Assembly: GCA_947247005.1 (NCBI GenBank)
Contig: OX365953.1
Coordinates: 4,655,001-4,719,000, forward strand
Origin: Spisula solida
Lineage: Eukaryota > Mollusca > Bivalvia > Venerida > Mactridae
Direction: 5' to 3'
Length of the DNA stretch: 64,000 nucleotides
Below the pieces are notes generated by a model, which saw nothing but the letters and a program-made list of their open reading frames with translations, did not search any database and was not told where the DNA came from. The position numbers and the translations under genes were made by a program. Of this stretch, positions 54,381 through 64,000 are shown piece after piece (position 1 is the stretch's first letter; every line of letters begins with the position of its first letter).

Positions 54381-57300
54381 CTAATAATCGTATCGATTGA
54401 GTCGGAAGTCGACTCCGCGCTCGAACATAACTTCTAAATAGTGATTGCGAAGATGAGCTAGTTGATGTTCTTCAATCAATTGTCCAGCGATACCACAGAA
54501 GGTCACATACAACATTCTCAGATCTGTAATACAATACGTGCATACTGTAAAATCATTAATATTCGTGGGGGATTTAATTTCATGGATTTTGAAGGATGAC
54601 CTCAACCACAAAATTAAAACCCCAATGAATAATTATACCAATAAATAAGTCTAGTTTACAGTGGCTGTCGTAGGGGAGTTTCAAGAGTTTTGGGGAAGTT
54701 TACTTTCATTTATTAACATGCAATAAAACAAATAAATCTGTTTGATTTTTGAATGACTTCTGAGAATTTTGACCTAGCCTTTTTTCATGAAATCCAAATA
54801 CCTCAAATTACATCCCCACAAAGATGGTGTTTTTCACAAAAACCACGAAATTTTGTCCCATTGAAATTAAATGATTTTATAGTACTCGGTTGGTAAAAGA
54901 TGTCAGAATTTTTAATGTCTGTAAATGGATGAACTGGTGCTCAATATAAATAGCAAAACAAATGATACGTATACTCAGTGTAGCAATACCATGTGACTTT
55001 AACATCACTAAAGGCTACAAATCCAAGACAAAATTTCATACACTTCGAAAACAAAAATAGCTGTAAGTATTTTATTTCTTCATCGATTTATATGATTTTT
55101 TCCAGCACCCTGTAAAACAAGATGTATGATATCAGACTACAGTTTCAAGCCTCTTCTTTTCCAAGGTTTCACAGGGTACTAGACAAAACGGCCCACCTGC
55201 TGGAAAAAGATCGTATATTTCGTGGAAAGCAAATAATTTTCCCCTTTATATAGTGGTGGATATGTGATAGAAACAGGTATAGAAATAAATTACTTGTAAC
55301 TATTTTTGTTTTCGAAGTGAAGCAAATTTCGTCTTGGGTCTGTAGCCAAAAGTCGCGTGGCATTGCTACACTGCATACATACTGTTATAAAAATGTTCAA
55401 ATGAGGCATTGTTTCACACTTCTGCTTGAAGCCAATGTATAAAGGTCAAAGTTTTTTAATATACACTCATTAAAAGTTATAAGTACACCAACACAGTAAA
55501 TAGCGATATATACAACTAGTGTAGGTCATTTTTCTTCTAGCTTGAAATATAACACAATATAGAACTACAAAATGTAGGATATTATGTTTATTTTAAAGTT
55601 ATTTTGTTTAAACATCTTGGGAATTGTAACTACCGGTAATTAAGTTGTGTATGTCTCCGTATTTTGTTTATTACTTAGCAAATGCATGTCGATCGGTCGG
55701 TACATACGGTCTGACATAGAACCCACAAACTTTCAATGTAGCCAAAAGTCACATGGTATTGCTACACTGATTTAAGATATCATAGAAAATGTGATTTGGC
55801 TCGAGTTTCATTGAAATATAATTATGTTACATTTAGGTCTTCTTCCAACATAATATAGCTAGAAGAGTCAATATACATGTGCATGAACTAACTTCATTAA
55901 ATCTCAGTTTATAAATAGATATTAATGTCATAATGATACATAATGATTTTGTGCTGTACGTCTGTCTGTCTGGATGGGTGGATGTCACAAAATTTGTCTG
56001 CATTTGTTCTTAATCAATGGTTGACTTTCAATGAAACTTCACATGAATTCTTGGTACAAAGCCTGGTTGTGCATTATTGTCAGGAATTTAAGGTCGGGTG
56101 ATTTTTTGCTTGAGCTTTAGCCCTTTTTGGGAGATGTATGTTTTGGTTTAAAAAAAACCTTCTAAGACATTAAAATTATTCGAATTCCAACAAAATTGTC
56201 TTTTTCACCAATTCAAACCATGAAATTTGTCCCATTGAAATTAAATGATTTTTCAGTATTTAAAGGGGCATGTCCTGGAACTGAAGTGTCTCGAATAGCA
56301 ATCAAATTGGTATCATTTTGATACATCGCTTGTTCTTTCTGTAATCGGAATTCTTCAGATTTTATGTTTTTGTGGTTTTGGTATTGCTGGACAATGTGTA
56401 GTCAACATTTCAAGACATTGTACAATTCACTGTGTTGTGCACATGCATTTTTCTGAATTTGGTGGGTTTACGGTTTACTGCTTACAAAAAGCCAAATATA
56501 TGTATTTCCTGATGAAGGCAAAATGCCGAAACGTTAAATATACTATATAATTAATTTCTACACGTGTTTTTGTTGACATTTATCTTTGTTTAAAAAGCCA
56601 AATACAAATATCCAAATTATCGGATATTGTAATTATACTACTTGCATGAACACATGCAAAAAATGAACAAAATATCCTGTATAATAAAAAAGATACACGC
56701 GTTACAAGTTGGTGTACTTATAACTTTTAAATGAGTTTATGCCCAGTTTCAATTAAAAAACACATCTATATATTGAAATGAATGTCTTACCTATACGTCT
56801 TTCTTTGAGAAGTTCACAGATGTTTTCAACCGTTTCCATGGATATCAAAGCGTTGATGGAGAGCTCCTTGAGGTTCTTGCACTTGTTTACAAGTCGCATC
56901 ACGGACTGGTCTATAATTTCCTGAGTGTTGTCTAATTCCAGTGACACGGAATCTACATTTTGAAAAAGAAAACAAGAAAAAACGTTAGTTAGATACCCTC
57001 GCTGTATTCGCTAAGAAAAAGACAAGCATGTCGTCTCCATATTCATAAGTGCAGTTTTCCAAACAAGTTTTTCAAGACTTTGCACAACAGATGGTTCGCT
57101 GGCTTAATTAGAATTAGAAGGTCGTAAGTACAAAATCAATATTTTGAGAAAGCAAGAAAAAAGTGTCTGAAAACTACTCATTATGTTTGGTCAACATGAC
57201 CATTTCCGAGCCTCATAAGAAACGCATTGTAATGCAGATTTCAAATAATGTTTCAGTCTTATAAGATCGTACGTACTATATTCCAGCTAGTTAGTCTAAC

Positions 57301-59306
57301 ATTTTTTTCTATAATTATTCAGTGATCAAACAAAACTTATTTGTCCTTTCGCAAGGAACTGACAACTCACAACCCGGAGCTAAATACCCCATACTTGTAC
57401 TACACGTATACTACTCAAACTTTGGTAAGGGCCAAGCAATCACTTTTCAGGTCTGTCTTATGCTAACTGCACAAACCAGATTCAGCAAATGTTGTGCAAA
57501 TATGAAAATATCATTTTATCTGCTGCTAAATTTCGTAACGACCATGTCTTGCATTTGACCAGCATTGTCAAAATGACGTCGTTTTCGAGGAAACTGATAA
57601 GCCATATTTTCAGGGCCCAAAGTGGAAAGCATAACATGGAAATTTTTGTCCCGTTTTTATTCGCATATCGAGTAAGTTCCGAAGTGCCAAGAAAATGGAC
57701 CACATTTGTTATTACAGAAGCTTAAATGCAGCACGAACATTTTAATGGAGTTGGGCTTATCAGCTGTTAGACATTACATTTTGAAGTAATATTTATTTGT
57801 TTGCAATATTGCAGATGTAGCATTATGTTGCTGGAAATTCTACCATTCAATCTTATTCAATTTGCAAAATATTTATTTTTCTTTGAATACCATTTTGTCG
57901 TTACTTGTCAAGTTAAATGTTTTTACTATAATATCACTGACATATTTTTCTTTCACATGATGATGAAACAATAAACGACCCATCATTGCAAGAGTCAAAA
58001 TGTGTGATTTGTCGATGACCCCGCGACGGGAATTTAAAAAGTAAAGATAGGCATCATGAGATGAGATACGGCATTACACAAGCAACTCGATGTAATACGG
58101 CCCAACGGATCAATACAATGCAGTGATATTCCGTATGTATCAGACCATTTAATCACAACATGGAATACACGATATAATAAAGTACATGTACATCCTGTAT
58201 CACCCAACCAAATGCTCATTGGGTTCTTTTAGACTCGATGGGAGCCTTATCCCTATTGTTCAAACCCGAAAAACACACAATACAACACTATATTCGCACA
58301 TGCTTGAACTAAAACAAAAACACTCACCAATTATGGGGTAGTTGTCTGCAATATGATCAATCGTCTCCGAGAGTCTCCAGTCAGAATCGTCATCATAGCC
58401 TGACCATATATGGATATCTTTGACAGGCGCATCCTTCACAAGTATGGGCGCTATCTCGTGATGCATGCCAATACTTTCAAACCAAATGGATGTTCGTAAG
58501 CACGGGCATGCACGATAGAATTGCTTCCATGCATAGCCAGAGATTCGATGGGTATGAGGGTCGTTACGAAACACCTTGATGTTCAGAAAGTGGAGCTTAT
58601 TTTTCAATGACTTCGTGAATATTTCGAGCACTTCATCTGACAAGCAATTGTAATTGATTGCTAAGTATTTTATGTGTGTGAATTTAGTCAGGACTTTGTG
58701 GAACTTCTTCACCTGAAACACACTCAGTCGAGCATGAAAGAAATCTTCTATCATCAAATCCTGGATCGTATCACCCGAGTGGTGCCCAATGGCGTCCAAA
58801 ACGCGACAACCTCCGAAGGCGGGAAATTGTGCAGACGACATATCAAAGCATTGAAGTCGCTTCTGAGTTTTCAAAAACTTTGAAAAAATGCTGACCAATT
58901 TGTCTCGGTGTGTGTCGTATTTCCAATAACGCTCTAGTTCCAGACGACAAAGCTCAAAATCAACAAGCTGCGTTTCTGATTCCTTCAAAGTGACCAGAAA
59001 TTCGTCAATTGACTTTTGAAATAATTTGCACGTACGGTACGAAGGATGGCTGCAACTTATTGCCAAATACCGTAAATGTTTCCCAAATGTATTGGCAAAA
59101 CTACAAGCCCGTAAACCATGCGTCAGTGCCTTGTAACCGCCCATTTCAAACGACCTTGCTCTCCATAGGCAAGGGTGTCTGAATACATGATACCACCGAT
59201 GACAAACCAAGGCAGCATTCGCCCTGTCTGCGTCAGACAAATATCTAAAGACTTCAGTTAAAACAAGATCAGGTAAGGATACCCACATTGGTTGAAAACT
59301 TCTCAT
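54381..59306 (-). CDS. FBXO39: FBXO39-like F-box protein, three exons, complete
   Basis: Substrate receptor of an SCF-type ubiquitin ligase; the substrate is unknown. Exons: 58328-59306, 56791-56952, 54381-54523; GT-AG, phases consistent, 1284 nt, 427 aa (human FBXO39 ~442). The F-box is at residues ~8-50 (SLPDLVLTEVFRYLSDADR, ALVCHRWYHVFRHPCLWR). The rest is a degenerate leucine-rich-repeat-like region with family landmarks: IEDFFHARLSVFQVKKFHK (FBXO39 has IEDYFSHHLAVYNSPQFKK), LAINYNCLSDEVLE, and NIKVFRNDPHTHRISGYAWK. The start at 59306 is the first Met of the frame and sits just before the F-box as in the family. Mammalian FBXO39 is mainly testis-expressed. A cluster of CRE-like sites lies upstream. 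Frame 58260-58327 beyond the donor is intron read-through. Confidence 0.93.
54977..55373. mobile_element. MITE with ~110-bp terminal inverted repeats
   Basis: Left arm agtgtagcaataccatgtga ... ggctacaaatccaagacaaa; right arm ttcgtcttgggtctgtagcc ... gcgtggcattgctacact. FBXO39 intron 2. A fragment recurs at 55740-55775 and a related element at 39219-39372. Confidence 0.78.
57117..57277. mobile_element. MITE with TIR GAAGGTCGTAAGTACAAAA, second copy
   Basis: Matches 13781-14012 (gaaggtcgtaagtacaaaat, tttggtcaacatgaccat, tcagtcttataag). The right terminal repeat is eroded. FBXO39 intron... it lies upstream of exon 2 in intron 1. Confidence 0.7.
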
Positions 59307-60853
59307 TCTATGATTCCGTTTTTTTCTTCTCTTTTTGCCGAGTAAATGTCAAAAATTAACAATTTTATCTGCTGTTTATTTAAGACGTCATCTTCGTGTG
59401 AACTGCTAACGTCGTAACTAAGACGTCACATAACTGTTTACGTCATAATTTGTCATAATTATGACGTATGTATTCGACGTTACGTAGATAATGTGTAACA
59501 GCCGAATTTTCCGACTTTTTAGTTTTCGTCGTCATAATGTAATACTCATAGGTATTTGGTTTCAACTCGCCGGAAATTAAATAAGAAATGCTTCCAAAAA
59601 ACAAAGACCTAAATATCTTTGCAAACAATCACAATTTCGACTGCATGAAGTCAAAATTGTGAATCCTTGAGGATATCCATGAAGTTAATTGAAACTTCAC
59701 AAATCCACGATTTCATCTTCACGATTTTGACTGTACAAATTCACCAGCTCATATCAAATTCTTCATCAACAACCAGAAGAAACTCCATGAAATGCCGGAA
59801 CCAAAGAAAATATTCGTTTACAAATTGAATGGTGGACTTGTGGAATAACCTACTAAACAATGTATTGTAGGCTAGCCCTGTGAATTATTTTAAGAACTGG
59901 TGTGGTACATTAATTTTGTATTCACAAAGCTTCTTTAGGGATAACTTAAATATTTTGATTTCAGATTTAAAAAATCAGCTGCACATACTTCCCAAGAAAC
60001 GAAGAATAACCACGGATATACACAGAATATCAAAGTCTAAAGTATTTCCGCGGAATAACCCATGTTTTCTTTGTGATTAATGTAACTCTTTACATAATGC
60101 TTCTAAAATATGTAAACATGACGATCTTGATTGTCTACTGGAACATTTATCCCGTGTTGTACGTTTATTCTGTTGACTATAACTTCGTTAGCTTCATCGG
60201 GGGGCATATTAAAATGTTAAAGACGAACGAAGTCTGAGAGCCGAATATAAACGAAGAAAACCGTTTTCCTGCGTTTTGAATCTACTTAGGTAGATACATG
60301 TAAAACTGGGAAGAATATTAGGTCCCTGATGTAGAATAATATGAAGTTGAAATCGCAAATTTGTGTAGATCTAGATGATATCATGAATTTGTATAGTTGA
60401 TATCATGGAATTGTGAAGTTGGTATCTTGAATTTGCCAGTGACTATAGATAACATGCATCTACGGTCTCTGAATTTGTGAAGCTGAATTAAGGTCACTGA
60501 CGGTCTTTTAAAAAAACAAGTAGCTTCTACTAGGCCAATATATACATTGTATACTTGTTGCACGACGGCCTCTGGAATACATGTTGCTCCCTCACTGTCA
60601 AGAATTTAACGTTATCGGTTGACTAGTAAAAATAAACTTGTTGAACGACAAGGGAAAGTCGATGAAGAAAAGCAAATAGTCAATTATGCACACTTCCAAT
60701 AAACTAACTGCTTCTAATACCGTCAAACACAAACAAGTTTTGCATTAGTGTAGATCAATTACCTTAGAGAAAGACCTAAATACAACGCGTAGATGACAAC
60801 GATATGGACGCTACTGTAGTTGTCATATTTTAGACACAACCTATTTACGCAAT
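59307..60853. other. Divergent FBXO39 / PA-gene intergenic region
   Basis: Contains the CRE-like cluster (59383-59485). 59500-60850 has no supported exon; the plus-strand frame 59880-60080 has no family resemblance. Short gatatcatgaatttg-type repeats occur near 60370-60440. Either gene's promoter could extend here. Confidence 0.5.
59383..59485. promoter_or_regulatory. Cluster of CRE/ATF-like sites upstream of FBXO39
   Basis: Within ~100 bases, 77-180 bases upstream of the start codon: gacgtcat (59385), aacgtcg (59408), gacgtcac (59422), ttacgtcata (59438), atgacgta (59461) and cgacgtta (59475). At least four contain TGACGT or its complement. Such density is unlikely in AT-rich sequence without selection or local duplication. 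It suggests control by CREB/CREM/ATF factors, which drive many male germline genes in animals. Confidence 0.5.
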
Positions 60854-62755
60854 ATGGCAGAAGCAGTAATTTTAACATTCGCTGGGGCTGTATTTTGCTC
60901 CCATACTGCACAAAAGAAGCAATTGTGGAAGTTGTCATTATTATATTTCGTTGCAGTTATTCCATGTTTTGTCTCTGCTGATAAAAGGATTTTAATTAAA
61001 GTCGCTAGAACGGAGAAAACATCAGTTAAAAGTTTGACAGCTGGTAGTCAATCAAGCGGAACGGAATCTGTCACTGATTTAGAGGCTTTAATATGGGGCA
61101 AAATGTTGGAATTAGGCCGCGAGAGTGATACTGATGGGAGGCTGCATTTAGTAATTATATATATTTAAACATTTACTGCACTGTCATGTCACTGGGTGTC
61201 TGATAAACTTATAAATTCTAGCGTTGCCTAATTAACCTACAAAGCTACATGTAGCTAATACAAAATGTAATATACATTTTGGCTGCCATACATTTTTGCA
61301 GCTACTAAAAGGCGGCTGAAACAGTATCAACTGCTTTCCTTCATGTATGTCACGGCACACTGCCAGTGATCTGTTTATTCATTTTAGCACTTGCAAATTG
61401 GATGGCACAGTGGTCGAGTGGTAACGTGCGTTCTACTGATTGAGAGGTCCCTGGTTCGAACCTCGGCCGGTGGGCAACTTTTCAGTGTTTCCCACTGAAC
61501 TAGAGATGAACTGGTTGGAAACCCAGAGGTAGTCTCGTGTGTATTGGTGCTATACACTGGGCACGTTAAAGAACCAAGGAATCTATTCGGAACGAGCTAG
61601 GGTAACGTACCGGGATTCCTTGTATCACGCCTCTTTCTCATCATTGATTTTAAGTCTGCCCTTGACAGACACACCTGCCAATAATACTCAAAAAGAGGCG
61701 TTAGGCAGCATAAATAGACAGATCGATAGAAATGACAAACCGAGCGGTTTTTTGTGCAACAGTCAGCAATTTGTAACAGCTCGCCCGTAGTCAATACATA
61801 GATTCCATGTTTCGCAGACCCCTTTCCATGAGATTGGTGATGGAAGTCAATGCAGGAGATTTCATTAAAATGAGGGAGATTTTCTTTGCTCACTCTTTAA
61901 ACTTAAATTAATGAAGTTTATATGCAGTTTTCGCTTATTTTACTTTTATGACCATTCCGCATGCATGCTTCATGAAGCAATTTAAACTTATATTTGTGAT
62001 CGTTTTCATAAAGTAAACAAAAAATGTCTGGTTCCAGTACCGGGTAGGTCCAAGAAATGCATGAGATTTTATTGATTTGCCTCTGAATTACAGTATGTGC
62101 GAGTAGAGTTTCAAATGCATGAGACGCACGCATGATGCGAGAGATCTAGCATGTATGCCAATAATATTTTCCTTTTACGCTTATCAAACTTCTCACAGTG
62201 ATACTGATATTTGTTGCTATATATTATCACTGCCTCCAGAGGTATCATAAGAGTTGATAAGACGATTGATAAACCATGTGGTCGAAATATGACAGCCTCC
62301 ATAATGCCTCGAAAGCGTGTAAATGCTGTTTTATTTGTGATGAAGGAAAACGTCATGTTAAATGGTTGTATGTATATAAACGGAGTGAAACAGTTTCAAA
62401 TAATCATTTGCTTTCCGAAAGCAACATTAGAATAGAACCGACCGAAGGATTGACGCTTAAATGGAAAATTTTGCGCCTTAAACTGTAACCTTGAAATGTT
62501 TAATTTCTATGCTTAATTTGCACTGTGTTTAAATATCATTTAATTCAGCATTTATTATTTAATCATTTTAGCTTGTATGTAGTATTGAAGGCATCATAAA
62601 TTTATTACTTTCAGTTGCCTAGTAACTGTGCTGAAGATGCAAGTAGCTTTGCACGTTTGCCAGGTGGATGGGTTGCCGTTTTAAATTACACAGAAAGGTT
62701 CCCTGATGTTGGTGATACAGGAACTGTTGGTGAATGTCCAGGTGTTGTTGATCGA
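60854..62755 (+). CDS. 5' two exons of a secreted/membrane protein with probable PA domain (partial)
   Basis: Exon 1 (60854-61150, 99 codons) starts MAEAVILTFAGAVFC and has a second hydrophobic stretch LWKLSLLYFVAVIPCFVSA that looks like a signal peptide or anchor ending near residue 42. Then RILIKVARTEK, a Ser/Thr-rich stretch and GKMLELGRESDTDGRLHL. Exon 2 (62615-62755, 47 codons) continues in phase 0: LPSNCAEDASSFARLPGGWV, AVLNYTERFPD ... ECPGVVDR, and ends at a GTAAGT donor. A 'C...GW(V/I)AV...C' pattern after a short beta strand is typical of protease-associated (PA) domains in transmembrane RING ubiquitin ligases such as ZNRF3/RNF43 and RNF215. Subfamily is unresolved and no RING is in the window. 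Frame and splice phase agree, which supports it being a real gene. Confidence 0.5.
61402..61790 (+). mobile_element. tRNA-derived SINE, family S3
   Basis: Head: cacagtggtcgagtggtaac (A box) and ccctggttcgaacctcgg (B box). The body has tttcagtgtttcccactgaa, ggtgctatacactgggcac and gttaaagaaccaagg, a conserved string I recall from SINE bodies of many invertebrates. It lies in intron 1 of the PA gene. The open frames over it are not genes. Confidence 0.75.
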
Positions 62756-62965
62756 GTAAGTTAAACAAGATGATTGAGTAAGTTAAATAAAACGAGTTGT
62801 TGATTGAGTGAGTTAAATGAGTTGTTGATCGAGTAAGTTTAACAAGTTTTTCATTGAGTAAGTTTAACAAGTTGTTCATTGAGTAAGCTAAACAATTTGA
62901 TCGAGTTAGTTTAATGGCTTGTTGATCTAGTAAGTTTAATGGTATGTTGATTGAGTAAGTTAAAC
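62735..62965. repeat. ~25-bp tandem array of the donor junction of the PA-gene exon 2
   Basis: About nine units of gttgttgatcgagtaagtta plus aacaa. The first unit is the real exon end (GTTGTTGATCGA) plus its GTAAGT donor; most of the later units keep GTAAG. Variants read gattgag, cattgag or gatctag before the donor. Each extra unit used would add 25 bases and shift the frame. Confidence 0.9.
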
Positions 62966-63109
62966 TAGTAAACGAGTGTGGTCAACAAGTTGTTGTTGGA
63001 ATGGACATCAAGGAAATTTGAATCACTTATTTTTTTACTGTTATACCGAAACACTGTTACAGAAACACCACACATTATTCAAGTTCATTATTACCAAAGA
63101 TCATACACA

Positions 63110-63540
63110 CATGGATAGGCATGTCTAAAAATAGCCCAATTTTGACTTGAATACCAATAATGCATTGCGCTCACTTCGGTAATTATCGGCCGTGTCGAAA
63201 AGAAATTGTGTTTTTGTGTTAAAACCCCAAAACGAAGTGATTTCTTCATTTACAACAGATAGTAACATCCCAAAGATTACAAAAAATAACAATTTATAAA
63301 AATAAAAGCCGTAAATAAGATTCCTTAGGGATCAGAAAATTAAATCTTGGAAGCAATCCAAAAGCAGCCGATTGAAAAAATCATCGACCCGGAAAGGTAA
63401 CAGAAAAATTGGTTCATTTCAGAATTGACAGAAAATGAATCGTCAGAATTATTTTTACAACAACATTTCAAACAAATAATGGTCGCAATCAAAACCCACC
63501 TTCGCTAAATTTGACCAAAGGTTGCTTTAAGTTAATCCAA
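63110..63540. repeat. Dispersed repeat family H copy
   Basis: Second copy of 19295-19735, same orientation, about 75-80% similar by eye. Confidence 0.75.
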
Positions 63541-63888
63541 ATATTTCGCAGGTTAAAAGCTTTACATATCCAAGATGGTGGCGACTAGCCGTAAAAATAT
63601 CGTCATCGTGAAAATCACTTACAAGTTCGCTGATCGCCCGATTTCTTTCCAATATGGCGGCCTATATAGGCGATATAATGGGGGTCGAATGAAGTTTCTT
63701 TTCCATCTATCGTATTCTTTGTTATTACTTATTTCTGCTGTAGTTGTAATATTATGTGACATGTAGTAGGGTGCTGTATGTATTGGCCGTTGTTTAGAGG
63801 TTAAAATAGTATAAATATCAGCTTAGGGAAATTTTGAAGATATTAGTCACGGTCTGAACTTGTTCACAGTATGGGTGAGGGAGTGTGT

Positions 63889-64000
63889 AGGCAGCCGGCT
63901 AGCTCAGTCGGTAGAGCATTCGCCCTGTAAGGGAAGGGTCCCGGGTTCGAGCCCCGGTCTGGTTGCACATTTTTCTCACCCTGTGACATATTGATATAAT
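63889..64000 (+). mobile_element. tRNA-derived SINE head, cut by the window edge
   Basis: ggctagctcagtcggtagag (A box, near perfect) and cccgggttcgagccccgg (B box and T stem, perfect), followed by ttgcacatttttctcaccct. The D and T arms fold well. The anticodon stem (ttcgc/gggaa) and acceptor stem are imperfect, so I call it a SINE rather than a tRNA gene. Confidence 0.65.

Noticed and set aside
56505..56560. Hammerhead-ribozyme-like core (cctgatgaaggc ... gccgaaacgtt), as in Penelope-like elements
   Set aside because: There is an extra A before stem II and no visible stem III or stem I partner; similar strings near 16087 and 20914 are more degenerate. At most a remnant.
57322..57725. Overlapping 78-residue frames in FBXO39 intron 1
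   Set aside because: Frames overlap on both strands with no family resemblance; treated as chance.
59880..60080. 66-residue plus-strand frame upstream of the PA gene
   Set aside because: No recognisable motif and no splice link to exon 1 of the downstream gene.
63889..63970. Possible functional tRNA gene
   Set aside because: A and B boxes are excellent, but the anticodon and acceptor stems pair poorly and no convincing anticodon loop with U33 can be assigned; it fits a SINE head.

Overview
The window is eukaryotic nuclear DNA with intron-rich, vertebrate-like gene models. Its families of dispersed repeats resemble those I associate with bivalve molluscs; the mollusc assignment is an inference from repeat style and protein affinities, and I cannot name a species. 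Five protein-coding genes can be read across splice sites with consistent phases. From left to right they are: the 5' part of CCT6 (TCP-1 zeta chaperonin subunit, minus strand, running off the left edge); a complete 22-exon rabaptin gene (RABEP1-like, minus strand, 974 residues) ending in a FYVE zinc finger; a complete nine-exon SKA2-like kinetochore gene (plus strand, 269 residues) whose C-terminus resembles the SKA1 microtubule-binding domain; a complete three-exon FBXO39-like F-box gene (minus strand, 427 residues); and the first two exons of a secreted or membrane protein with a probable PA domain (plus strand, running off the right edge). CCT6 and rabaptin lie head to tail, rabaptin and SKA2 are divergent, SKA2 and FBXO39 are convergent, and FBXO39 and the PA gene are divergent. 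The genes act in unrelated processes (protein folding, endosome fusion, chromosome segregation, ubiquitin ligation), so the window is not a functional cluster. From memory, human relatives of at least four of them lie on chromosome 17, which may reflect ancient linkage. Introns and intergenic gaps are full of short mobile elements: tRNA-derived SINEs, several MITE families with clear terminal inverted repeats, two ~0.95 kb pogo/Tigger-like elements flanked by TA, a pearl-like element with a 158-bp tandem core, and truncated non-LTR retrotransposons. The most unusual pattern is that several tandem arrays are built from splice junctions. The acceptors of rabaptin exons 14 and 17, the donor of rabaptin exon 18, the acceptor of SKA2 exon 4 and the donor of exon 2 of the PA gene have each been amplified as part of a repeat unit, and the acceptor of rabaptin exon 13 has been duplicated once.
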